A stretch of DNA of 64,000 bases from Meloidogyne chitwoodi (taxonomy: Eukaryota; Nematoda; Chromadorea; Rhabditida; Meloidogynidae). Position numbers and translations under genes: made by a program. Under the pieces are notes generated by a model. It saw only the letters and a list, made by a program, of their open reading frames with translations. It was not told where the DNA came from and searched no databases. Location of the stretch: positions 868,001-932,000 of the forward strand of contig JACZZP010000015.1 of NCBI GenBank assembly GCA_015183035.1. Reading direction: 5' to 3'. The first letter of the stretch is position 1. Each line of letters starts with the position of its first letter. Of the stretch, positions 29,101 through 38,811 are shown in pieces.

Positions 29101-31324
29101 AAAACTGACTGGTCAAAATGATTATATTCAATGGACACATAATGGAATTGAAATTAATCTTATAAAAAAACAAAAAAATGATCAATTTGAATATTTAACT
29201 ATTGAAAATATTACACTTAATGATGCCGGTAACTATACTTGTTTAGTCAAAAATTCAGCTGGAAGTGCTAATGTTACAAAAAGAATTGTTGTTGGAAGTA
29301 TTATTTTTACCTTTTTTAATTTAAAAAATTTAAAATTTTTTTTAGTACCTCCAAAAGTGGACAAATTTAATGGAATTAGGGTAGCTGTTTCACGTGGCAA
29401 CACTGCTCAACTCCGTTGCGAAGCGTTTGGCTTTCCACCACCAAAAATCCATTGGTTAAGAGATCAAATGCCTTTAAATAAATGTTTTTTTATTAACAAT
29501 TATTTTTTCTTTATAAATATCTCTTTTGATAGTTATGCCAACGGCTGTAACAGGTTCAGAGATGTCTACAAGTGGAGTTGTAGTTTCTGAAAATAAACGT
29601 ACTGCCACAGCAATTCTTCATGATATAAAGCCAGAATATGCTGGATCATATTTTTGTAAAGCTGAAAATTGGGCTGGCACTGATAACAAAACAGTGGAAT
29701 TAATTGTACTCTGTGAGTTATTGGATTTTATTAAAAAATATTATATTTTTTTAGCCTACCCAACAATAACACCAGAGCGTGATCAGATACGTTTAGAAAG
29801 GTTTTTATTATTTTAAATATTAAAAAATTAATTAATTATATATTTTCAGTGGACAGACTGCTACAATTTATTGCAATTGTATTGTTAAATTATTAAAAAT
29901 TTAAATAAATTATTTGTTTTTAGCTTCTGGTAATCCAAACCCAACCATCACTTGGCAAAAAGTCACAGAAACACCAAAAAATATTTTTGATGACAGAAAA
30001 AGTATTATAAAAATTAAAAATAATATATAAAAATTAATAAATTTATTTAATAGAATATTTAATATCTGACGATGGAAATTTATTAACAATTAATAATGTA
30101 ACAAAAGATGATAATGGTTTATATAATTGTATTGCCAGGAATGAAGCTGGTCAGGCAATCGGGACACGTAAAATTGATGTAAAATGTAAGAAATTATTTT
30201 TAACTTTTTTATAATTTATTTTGTAGTGTCCCAAATTGAGAGGAGTATTACTGCAAAAAGGGATCGAATTTATGTTGAATGTGATGAGAATGGATTACCA
30301 ATAAAAAGTACATTTGTTAAAGCACGTGGTGATCGTCCTCAACAGACTAATAATAATGATGAATATATTCATTGGAATGAAGAATCAGATTTGGACGCTT
30401 TGTCGATAAATGGTACTGATGGTTTACTAACTGTTTGTATGCCTAAAACAAATGACGAAAATAACATTGTGAATAGAGGAACACGTCGAGTGTCTACATT
30501 GCCTTCTACTAATTTTTCTTGCTGTAATTAAATATTTTTTTTTAACATTTTAAATAAATAATAAAATTTTAAATATATTTTTAGTAATTAACAATCAATG
30601 CAAATACAAATGTCAGAATTTAGCAAATGGTTCTTTCCAATGTATTTGTCCTGAAGGTTATTCTTTAAGTGAAGATGGTCGCTGTTTGGATATCGATGAA
30701 TGTAAAAATAATAATTTATTACAATGTGCTTCTAGTCAGCTTTGCTTTAACAAACTTGGCTCTTTTTCTTGTATCCATAACCCTTGTCCACAAAACTTTA
30801 ATCTTGACCGAGAAAGGTTTTTTAATAAACCAAAAAAATAAATAAAACATTTAGTAAACAATGTATTCCATCTTGTCATAATTGTACAGAATTGCCTATT
30901 CGTCTTTATATGTTAGCAATACCAAAAGGAGTTTCAGTCAATACAGCATTGGTTAAAAATTTAAATTTTAATATCTTCACTAAGATTTCAATTATTTTAG
31001 CTTCGTCTAAGTGCTCTTGATAAGTTTGGTCGCTTGCTTAAACGAACAAAATTTCATATTCGTTCAGAAAGGAATTCATTTAATAAAAGTGACGTTAATA
31101 TTTCATATAATCCAAAAAAATTTCATTTTGCCATTATTGATGAAAAAGATGGTCGTGCAACTTTACATTCTAGAAAAAATTTGTTACCTGGTTCTGAATT
31201 TCTTTTGACTATTCGATCAACTAGCAATAATAATACAAATGAAAACGAATTTACATCAATAGAAATAAGAAAGTGGCAGTCTAATTATATGGTGCTTATT
31301 GCAGTTTCTGAATATCTTTTTTGA
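11109..31324 (+). CDS. him-4: Hemicentin (extracellular matrix VWA / Ig array / EGF / fibulin-type protein)
   Basis: A giant secreted matrix protein. In C. elegans HIM-4 it assembles into tracks that anchor cells and organise basement-membrane contacts. The start gives a signal peptide ([17 protein letters not shown]). A von Willebrand A domain with the MIDAS sequence FDQTGSM follows. Then come about 26 Ig domains (roughly 12.9-30.2 kb), each with a C...W...YxC pattern and usually starting V/A-P-P. After these are a polar linker (30226-30510), two EGF-like domains including DIDEC, and a fibulin-type C-terminal module ending at TGA 31322-31324. By eye the protein is about 3,300-3,500 residues. 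C. elegans HIM-4 is larger and is usually described with 48 Ig domains, so this array is much shorter. All exons join in frame, so it is probably intact. The introns at about 15.84-17.81 kb and 18.30-22.79 kb are unusually long and hold minus-strand genes. Confidence 0.93.
11320..12880 (+). other. Hemicentin VWA domain and following hemicentin-specific region
   Basis: The exons encode [11 protein letters not shown] (metal-ion-dependent adhesion site), [24 protein letters not shown], the [18 protein letters not shown] helix and [16 protein letters not shown], which is the full VWA fold. The region after it ([20 protein letters not shown] through VKGKDSQ) links to the first Ig domain near 12900, as in other hemicentins. 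Confidence 0.88.
15939..17412 (-). CDS. Nested multi-pass membrane protein of unknown family, inside a hemicentin intron
   Basis: It is encoded on the opposite strand within the hemicentin intron between Ig domains 7 and 8. Exon 1 (16855-17412) encodes a 186-residue charged, probably cytosolic N-terminus (METSTIRQN to [11 protein letters not shown]) rich in K, E and N. Splicing GTTGGT...TTTAAAG leads to exon 2 (from 16807), which starts [20 protein letters not shown] and carries a first hydrophobic helix. A likely 48-base intron (ATGTTTATTT...TTTTAG) removes a lysine/phenylalanine-rich stretch before a second helix ([14 protein letters not shown]). A donor just before the TAG at 16529 joins in phase to an acceptor at about 16195, adding a last exon with a third helix ([18 protein letters not shown]) and stop TGA at 15939-15941. 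The alternative is two separate short genes (16529-17412 and 15939-16187). The phase match favours one. I do not recognise the family. Confidence 0.6.
18563..19751 (-). CDS. Nested cysteine-rich membrane protein with two ADAM10/17-like membrane-proximal modules
   Basis: It lies on the minus strand inside the hemicentin intron that interrupts Ig domain 9. The N-terminal exon (from 19751) has a hydrophobic segment ([16 protein letters not shown]) that could be a signal sequence or anchor, preceded by about 42 polar residues. Two cysteine modules follow. The first has [19 protein letters not shown], a linker, DGMPCDD and [11 protein letters not shown]. The second has [33 protein letters not shown] and RYGICS. 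The C.C...C.xCC...C pattern followed by G.xC...G.C is the arrangement of the membrane-proximal cysteine region of ADAM10 and ADAM17. A C-terminal membrane helix ([20 protein letters not shown]) and a short tail end at TGA 18563-18565. No metalloprotease or disintegrin domain is present. Function unknown; it could be a non-enzymatic relative acting at the cell surface. Confidence 0.68.
19760..22790. other. Long remaining part of hemicentin intron
   Basis: About 3 kb of intron upstream of the nested cysteine-rich gene. From about 20030 to 21790 it is less A+T rich than the surroundings and contains overlapping open frames on both strands (for example 20345-20701 minus and 20588-20926 plus). These have no homology I recognise, no splice logic and a composition driven by polypyrimidine runs. 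I treat the stretch as non-coding and possibly regulatory. Confidence 0.4.
30226..31324 (+). other. Hemicentin C-terminal linker, two EGF domains and fibulin-type module
   Basis: Joining the donor at about 30523 (after NFSC) to the acceptor at 30585 supplies the first cysteine of an EGF domain ([17 protein letters not shown], then [13 protein letters not shown]). A calcium-binding EGF follows ([13 protein letters not shown]). The last about 150 residues ([14 protein letters not shown] to [12 protein letters not shown]) match the layout of the fibulin-type C-terminal module. Confidence 0.82.
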
Positions 31325-31631
31325 ATTATTTATTTATCTTTTGTTATTTAATTTAAATATTTTAATCTATTTTTTCTTTAACATATTAGTAATAACATTT
31401 TATTATTTATTCTCATTTTTGTTCACTCACAATCAGTTACTCCCAGTGCTTTTGTTAATATATTTATTAAATTAACAAAAAAATCATTTAATGATAAAAA
31501 TATAGAAAACGGAATAAATAAATTATAAATGGTTATTTACATTTTATTAAAGTAAATAAAGAACATTAAATTATAATCATAAAATAATTGTATTACCTAT
31601 ATCATTTTATTTTGTTTAATTTAATTTTAAA

Positions 31632-34600
31632 ATGACTGGCAATGATGACAATAAAATGGGTCGTTGGGGTGCCATAAGTTATGTTTTGGGAAATATTGTA
31701 GGTGCTGGTATTTTTATAGCACCGACAGCTATTTCAAATCAAGTTGGATCGGTTAGTTTTTTAAACAAAAATATACCTATATATATTAAATAAACCTTAA
31801 GGCAGGGGTATCGCTCATCATTTGGTTACTCTCAGCATTTATTTGTACAATAGGCGCCTTTTGCTATTTAGAACTGGGTACAATTGTTAAAAAATCAGGA
31901 GGAGATTTTGCTTATCATTGCTTTGTTAAGTGGTAATAATATTAATTTAGAGTATATTGTATTATTTGTTAATTTAAATAGGCACTGGATTGCCTTTATT
32001 TTTATGGTTTCCGGTTGTGTTATAGTTTATCCAATGCAGGTATATTATATAAAATATTTATTTATAGATCTTCAAAATTTATTATATAATATTTATTTTA
32101 AATTTCTTAAAAAGTATTTTAGCCCTTTTATCAATGCAGTTAGCAATCGCAGCTAGTGCTTCAGGCGAATATATTGTTCAGGCATTGAAATTTTGTATAT
32201 TTTATTTTCCTTTGTTATTCTAAGGGTCTTGGATTTTCTGGTCATCCACATGTTTACTGGCTTAACAAATTATTTGGATTTTCCATTGTTTGTAAGTTAA
32301 TAAGTTTACTCTGAATTAAATTTTTACAATTTTAAGGGATGATCCTTTTTCTTAACTTTTTTTCCATCCGCAGAATTGTTGCCCCTTTTCAAATGATTTC
32401 TTCATTAGCTAAATTAATTGCATGTACTCTCGTTATTGGAGTTGGAGTTTTTCAGATTTTTATGAGAGGTCATTTTAAAAAAGAATACCGTATTTATTCT
32501 AATAGAACGACATGTCGTTCTATTATTCAACCTCCTTCTGGACTGTCGTTCTAATAGAGACTGTCGTTCTAATAGAGACTGTCGTTTTATTATTCAACCC
32601 ATTAAAAAAATATTAAAAATTTTTCAAGCTATATCGGTATAGGTCAGGGGTGTGCCAAATTGAATTGTAAAAAACGAGAACGAGATACGAGTAACGAATA
32701 GCCCCAAAAATACGAGTAATATATTTCAAAAAGGGTAATATTGTGTTGATGGCCCAGACTCCAATCAAGACAATATATATCATTCGAAAGAGCTCATCGA
32801 GCTGACAAGGGAACGTCACAACATGCCACTCACCGATTTTGGCAAAACTTATACCATTCGAAAGAGTTTTTTGAGTAGACACAGAATCCAAATTTTTATG
32901 TGCCCGTTTTAAGGTATTGTAATGTTACGAGCTTTTAAAGTTTCAAAAAAATGTTCCTTTTACTCTTCAAAAGCGTCCCTTTTACTCTACTCTTTATTAC
33001 GCCCTTAAGATCACCTCTCTTCTCTCTTTTCTTTTCCTTGCAGCGGCCGCCAGTTACTCCAAGAAAAAAGAGGAAAAGAAGAGAAGGCAGGCTTCCGCTG
33101 CATGGAAAACAAAAGGAAAATAGAGAATAGAGTTGAACATAAGTGTGGCGATCCTCTTTTTTGAAACTTTAAAAGCTCGTAACTTTACAATACCTTAAAA
33201 CGGGCACATAAAAATTTGGATTCTGTGTCTACTCAAAAAACTCTTTCGAATGGTATAGTTTTGCCAAAATCGGTGAGTGGCATGTTGTGACGTTCCCTTG
33301 TCAGCTCGATGAGCTCTTTCGAATGAGTCTCATATTTGAATTTTTTACCCTAAAAATGCTTGGTCCCTCCTATGATTTTTTGATTTTCAGGGACCTGTAT
33401 CTTGGCTCACATTTGAGATGGGAAACTTTTTTGATGTCATTCGACTAGTTAACTAATTATAAACAATGATATAACGTATAGGTCTAGATTAATTAATGAT
33501 CCTAAAGGAAAAAGGAAAAACTGTCGTTCTAATAGAGACTGTCGTTCTAATAGAGACTGTCGTTCTATTTTTCAACCTCCTTCTGGACTGTCGTTCTAAT
33601 AGAGACTGTCGTTCTATTTTTCAACCTCCTTCTGGACTGTCGTTCTAATAGAGACTGTCGTTCTAATAGAGACTGTCGTTATATTAGAATAAATACGGTA
33701 TTTATTTTCAGAATTTTTTTTAATTTCATAGGCAGTATTTTTGAAAATATTGATGAGTTATTTGTAAACTCTAGCTATTCGCCAGGACAAATTTCTGCTG
33801 CCTTACTTGGTGGTTTTTACAGGTTTTCATTATTAAATTGGTTTATTGTCTATTTATTCATTTTACAGTTATGATGGTTGGGACATTCTAAATTGGGGTA
33901 CTGAGGAAATTCGAAATCCGGAAAAGTTTATATTTTCATCATTTTATTGCTGAAATAAATATATATTTTTAGAATAATGCCCTTCGCTATTATTGGTGGA
34001 ATGGTATTAGTTGCTTTGCTTTATACTGCAATGAATTGTGCTTATTTTACGTTACTTACTGCCAATGAAATGAAAGTTTCCAATGCCGTTGCAATTGTAA
34101 AATATAAAATTTTATATTTTATTTTCTAAATTATTTATAGACATTTATTGAACATATTATTGGTAAACAATTAGCTAGTTGGACAGTTCCCTTATTAATT
34201 AATTTGGTCTTGCTTGGTTCAATTAATGGAACAATGTTTATTGCAAGCAGGTTAGATTTTATTATTATTTTTTTAATTTATTTATAAAATGTAATTTCAA
34301 TTTATATAATTAAAGGTATTTGTTTGCGGCAGCCCGTGAGCGTCATTTGCCATCATTTCTTGCTTGTGTAAATGTAAAAAATGACAGTCCTCGATCTGCT
34401 CTTTTAATTCATGTGAATTAATTTATCTACATATTTGTTAATTTTAGAATATAATTTTTAGGTATTATTTGCATTTATCTTTTCATTCGTTGGTAATATT
34501 GAACAATTAATTGTTTCAATGGGATTTGCTCAATTATTACAACGTTGTTTTACTTTATCTGCTCTTATTTATATTCGATTATATGGAAATATAGAAAATG

Positions 34601-34812
34601 AAGTCATACGGACACCAATAATTTTACCAATTCTTTTCCTAACAATTTGCATTATACTCGTTTCTATTATAATTATTCAAAAGTTTTCTGATGCTTATAT
34701 TGCATTAATTGTTTTAACTATTTCTTCATTTATTTATTTGCTATTCCTTTGGAGAAAAGGTCTTCGCAGATTCGAGCGTTATAGAATAATGGCAGAAAAA
34801 ATAAACGGTTAG
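31632..34812 (+). CDS. SLC7/LAT-type amino acid transporter
   Basis: A twelve-helix transporter of the L-type amino acid exchanger group (APC superfamily); worm relatives are the aat genes. The start MTGNDDNKMGRWGAISYVLG leads into helix 1 with the family signature GNIVGAGIFIAPTAI. Helix 2 reads SLIIWLLSAFICTIGAFCYLEL. Exons then continue with GDFAYH, the IAFIFMVSGCVIVYPMQ helix, and FLNFFSIRRIVAPFQMISSLAK. After a 1.2-kb element in the following intron come FYSYDGWDILNWGTEEIRNP, the signature before helix 7, then FIASRYLFAAARERHLPSFL, and the last helices to stop TAG at 34810-34812. The cysteine that bridges to the SLC3 heavy chain cannot be assigned with certainty. The splice around the element (MRG|SIFENI) is in phase, so the insertion need not break the gene. 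Confidence 0.88.
32486..33700. mobile_element. Non-autonomous inverted-repeat element (MITE / fold-back type) in transporter intron
   Basis: A 1215-base element ends in inverted repeats. The first 19 bases (TACCGTATTTATTCTAATA) recur exactly inverted at 33682-33700, and the match runs to about 27 bases with one mismatch. If the outer TA is a duplicated target, the insertion fits Tc1/mariner-like TA targeting. Beside the ends are tandem copies of an 18-base unit (CTGTCGTTCTAATAGAGA), three or so on the left and more on the right. Inside, arms of about 167 bases (about 32781-32948 and 33160-33325) are inverted copies of one another around a loop of about 210 bases that contains a G+C-rich patch. 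No transposase frame is present. Confidence 0.75.
33520..33675. repeat. 18-base minisatellite at the right end of the element
   Basis: About nine copies of CTGTCGTTCTAATAGAGA, some interrupted by a longer variant with TTTTTCAACCTCCTTCTGGA. The same unit and variant occur near the left end (32512-32600), so the array belongs to the element and is not a neighbouring microsatellite. Confidence 0.75.
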
Positions 34813-35436
34813 GTAGTTTAAAATAAATTTTAAAAAAGTTTGAAATTTTTCATAGTGGATAAAGCATACTGTATTTCCTATAATATTATAGGGCTCCATG
34901 GGGCTTTTCAACTTTTCTATTATATAATTAATGGGAAATTTTTGAATCTTATATTTTAACATATATTTTAAGCATTCATCTGTTATCTGACACAAATAAT
35001 TTTTGATGGCAGAATTGAAACGATTGAATGATAATTTAATGATAAATTTTTTATTTTAGTTTTTTATTTCGTTATAAATTTATTAAATAACAAAAGTCAT
35101 TAAATTAAACACAAAAAAAAAAAGAAAATAATATTGCTTACCTTATAAAAAATATTTAAGGAATTTCCGAAAAATTGTACAATAAATTCTTTATTATTGT
35201 TATAATACCTAATCATCTTATCTAATACAAATTCCTGAGTAATACTACACCTCGGTGGATTGCTTATTTAAGCAATATTTATTATTATAATTTTTCGTTT
35301 AAAAAATTCTCTATTTGTTAAAAATTATAAATTAGTAGAAATTAAATAATTAATATAATTTTTCCAAGTTTTTTAATTTTCTACATTTATTTATTTATTT
35401 ATTATAGCTTTTATTTTATAAAATATTAATTAATAA
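34813..35436. other. Intergenic between transporter and invertase
   Basis: About 620 bases of A+T-rich sequence holding the transporter 3' UTR and the invertase promoter. A minus-strand frame at 34741-34995 overlaps the transporter end and has no support. Confidence 0.4.
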
Positions 35437-38400
35437 ATGGATTCACCTACACCTCGATTAAATTTAAAGTCATCATTAAGAAAAAAACCGTTAATAATAG
35501 CATTTACTGCTCTTTGTGCTTTTGTAATTATTGCTTCTATTACTTTCTGTTTATTAAAACTTATTAAGTAATAAAATTTTTAAAGAATAATTACTTAAAA
35601 TTAAATTATTAAAAATTAAAATAAAATTAATTTTTATATATTAGGAATATTTTACTTTTTTAGAAAACACAATACAGAAGAATTCGAAGTAACAACAATC
35701 TCATCAATAATTACTTCGACAACCGATAATGGAACTTTTAAAAAATATAATTATGTTTATTTTAATTTAATTAATACTTCAGTTTTACATGTTTGGTTAA
35801 AACCAAAACGGGAAGATTTAGTTAAACAATTTATAAATATAAAAATTTATAATTTATTTAGATAGCAACTCTTTATGCAAATATTTCCAAAACAAATTTA
35901 AATGAATCATTTTCTACTCCAATTTTTTATTCAACTGAAATTGGTGCCCCTACTTGGTTTGATTTTGTACAATTGGAGTTGAACTTTAGTGGAATAATTG
36001 AACTTAGTTGGTCAGAGGAAACAACAAATGTTTCATATATTTATGTATATGAACCTGAATATGTAAATACATATATTACTTTAATTTTTATTTTAATTAT
36101 TTATTTTATAGGTTAAATTTGAAGGAATCCGTCCATTATATATTTCTGAGCAGGCAATGTATCCACCTATAGAACAAAGTTTTCACTTTAGACCTCCTTT
36201 GGGTTGGATAAATGATCCGAATGGATTTAGTCGTACTAGTGATGGACTTTATCATTTATATTATCAACATTATCCGCACAGTAAACGTTGGTTTGTTTTT
36301 AATATTTAAATTAAATAAAATCAACATTTAGGTCATCCATATATTGGGGCCATGCCATAAGTTCTGATTTAGTCAATTGGGTACATCAACCAATATTTCT
36401 TCGCCCAAACGACAAAGAATGTGGAAAAGACTGCGGGGATTTTTCAGGTTCAGCTGTCCCTATTGGACATGACGGATTACAAATTTTCTTCACTGACAAT
36501 AATAACAGTTAAAATTTTAAAAATATATCTCCATTGTCTGTTTATTAAAATATTATTAAATTTAAGCACGAGATAATCAACAAATACAGCGAACTATTTA
36601 TACAAAAGACACAATTACACCTTTCAATGAATCAGAAATAATTTTAACTGATTTGCCTGATTTGGAGGAAAAGGGACTAAAATTGACTCTTGATTTTAGA
36701 GACCCAAATGTTTTTATTGGTCCAGAAGGTTATTATTACATGACATTAGGTAGTGGTGATATTTCTGGTTCTGGTGGTGTTATTTTGCTTTATAAAACAA
36801 AGGAAAAACATTCTATACATTCTGGCTGGCAATTCCAGGTGATTTTTTAAATTTATTATTTAATAAAAAATTATATTAAATATTTATTTATTTATTAAGA
36901 ATGTTCTCAAAACAGACAATAACTTTGGAACACAAGTGTGTGAATGTAGCCAAATTATCCAACTTGGTGATAAAAATAGGAGAAGTCAAACATTATATGC
37001 TTTATTATATGCAAGAATGGGTAGTAAAGATGAAGATGGGCGTTCAAATCTTACGCCCATTATTTTGGGAATGTTTAACGGCAATCACTTTGTAAAAATA
37101 TATGAACAAGAATTGGATTTTGGTGCTGGTTCTTTTGGATTTCAAGTATTTTAATTTTTATTCTAATTTCACTAAAAATTAAAAACTTTAGGCATTTTAT
37201 GACCCGATTGCCGATGAAGCACTTCTGATTGGCTGGCTAGCTAATTGGCCGGATTGGGATAGAAATTCGGATTGGCCAACTTCACTTACTCTTCCTTGGG
37301 TTATCAGATGGAATAATAAACATCTTTTGATTGGCCCACATCCAAATATTTTGGGACAATTACGTGATATCGAATTAGATGGAAAAGCATTACAACGTGG
37401 AAATGTTGTTGGATTACCAAATGGAACGGTTAGTATTTAAATTTTATTGATATATTTTATTAATACAAAAATAAACACAAAAAACTGAAAAACCAGATCA
37501 ATAAAGTCATTATACTACAAAATAAACATTTCACAAAATAAAAACGTGAATAAACAAACGAACTTAAGAAATAATTGGTCAAAACATTTCTTTAACTAAA
37601 ACACAGACATTGCAATAACAATATCTTAGCTCAAAGAAATAATGCCAACAAAGACAAAAATAAATATTAAGAGGTCGCCCACCCACCATCCCTGACCTCC
37701 ATTACCACCAAACGGCGAAACATCGGCCACAACCAAACGGCGTAACCTAAGCCACAACTAAACACAAGAATGATGAGAAAATAAGCGGTTTATACAGTAT
37801 CCAACTGTCAAAAACTATTATAAAAGGTGGTGCGACAATTTCGGCTGAGACATTTGCGGCCCAGACACTTGCGGCCCCGACATTTGCGGCTCACTCCTTG
37901 TTCGATTGAGACCGGAAGTTGATTTTTGTATCATTCGACTCAGCTCGATGAGCTCTTTCGAAAGATATATATATTGTCAAGATCGGAATCTGGGTCTTCA
38001 AGTACAACTGTTCCAAAAAATTTTAAAATTCTTGAATCGCAAATGTCGGGACCGCAAATGTCAAAATAGGGGTGAGCCGCAAATGTCGGGACCGCAAGTG
38101 TCTGGGCCGCAAATGTCTCAGCCGCAAAAGTCGGCCATTCTTATAAAATACCCATTTTTAGTTACTCCTAGAGTTACACGAGACCGAGACTTTTGGGAAA
38201 AACCGATACCGAGATTGGAAAATGGGCGAGACTCTCGGTCCGGTCTCGGCGAGACTCTCGGTCTCGTGTAACTCTAGTTACTCCAATCATTTGTCATAAA
38301 AGGACAAACAGACATACGGACAAACATTCTCTTTTAAATAAATAGATATTTATTTAGGCATATGTACGGCTGGCCATAGAATATTATTATTTTTATAATG

Positions 38401-38811
38401 GAATTTTTCTTCAATTAAACCATCCTAGTTATATTCAATTAGGTGTTAAAGTTAGCAATATTGGTCTTGAAATTATCAAGGTGAAAAAGTAAGTAATTAA
38501 ATAATTAATTTAATTTAAATTGTAAGAAGATAATTTTTTATAAATTTAGTAATGATCTGCCAAATCGACGTTTTTTGGTGGAAGGTGCACGTCCTGACAT
38601 TGTTCACATTTACATTGATCGTGACTCTCTCGAAGTATTCGGTGAATTGAAAAATGACGGAATGCCTAGATGGGCTGGTACAACACGTTTTGTAGGCGTT
38701 GATACTTTTGTCGAGTCAGTTCAATTATTTACATCGGATCACTACAGTTATGTAATGAAACAATGCCAAATTTGGAGCATGAAGTCAGCAAAATTTAAAG
38801 GTCGATTATAG
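35437..38811 (+). CDS. GH32 beta-fructofuranosidase (invertase), probably of bacterial origin
   Basis: It hydrolyses sucrose and related beta-fructosides. All three family signatures are present. WINDPNG at 36205-36225 holds the nucleophile Asp, within HFRPPLGWINDPNGF. RDPNVF at about 36698-36715 holds the transition-state Asp. CECSQI has the acid/base Glu codon at 36942-36944. The beta-propeller is followed by a typical beta-sandwich domain (VHIYIDRDSLEVFGE) ending at TAG 38809-38811. Animals generally lack GH32. Root-knot and cyst nematodes are known to carry copies acquired from bacteria and used on host sucrose. Here the gene is fully nematode in form: several introns with local A+T composition and a domesticated structure. 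Unusually, the N-terminus has about 17 polar residues and then a strong membrane helix (IIAFTALCAFVIIASITF), so the enzyme is predicted to be a type II membrane protein or to use a long signal anchor. Confidence 0.92.
37436..38357. repeat. Repeat-rich intron insertion in the invertase gene with two hairpins
   Basis: The intron after GLPNGT is far longer than the others. It holds an inverted repeat of about 60 bases (37839-37898 with 38069-38127), built from degenerate copies of a GACATTTGCGGC unit. A second, shorter hairpin lies outside it (38170-38190 with 38257-38275, motif GAGTTACACGAGACCGAG). Between the arms of the first, at about 37930-37980, is a segment shared with the arms of the element in the transporter intron (CAGCTCGATGAGCTCTTTCG). 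I found no clear outer termini, so the limits given are those of the intron. Confidence 0.65.

Larger units (their letters stand above)
12900..30183 (+). repeat. Tandem array of about 26 Ig (I-set) domains in hemicentin
   Basis: Counting one C...W...YxC set per domain, the starts are near 13000, 13362, 13711, 14095, 14530, 14909, 15497, 17812, 18180 (finishing at 22983 after the large intron), 23068, 23453, 23905, 24275, 24619, 25041, 25468, 25781, 26240, 26936, 27369, 27820, 28161, 28576, 28973, 29345 and 29755. Most end with the I-set tail (Y.C.A.N..G). Domain 18 has a long charged insertion between its first cysteine and tryptophan. Domain 12 has a glutamine-rich loop (about 24049-24075). 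Domain 23 has an N-rich insertion. Many domain borders coincide with introns, which fits growth by exon shuffling. Confidence 0.88.

Noticed and set aside
33520..33675. The 18-base repeats as a CRISPR array
   Set aside because: There are no unique spacers of constant size, the repeats are adjacent or separated by repeat variants, and the genome is eukaryotic.
37906..38271. 121-codon open frame in the invertase intron
   Set aside because: It is translated hairpin and minisatellite sequence (repeated CxxR and SGPQ-type units) with no start or splice support.
35437..38811. Bacterial contamination as the source of the GH32 gene
   Set aside because: It is split by several spliceosomal introns, shares local composition and sits between nematode genes on one contig.
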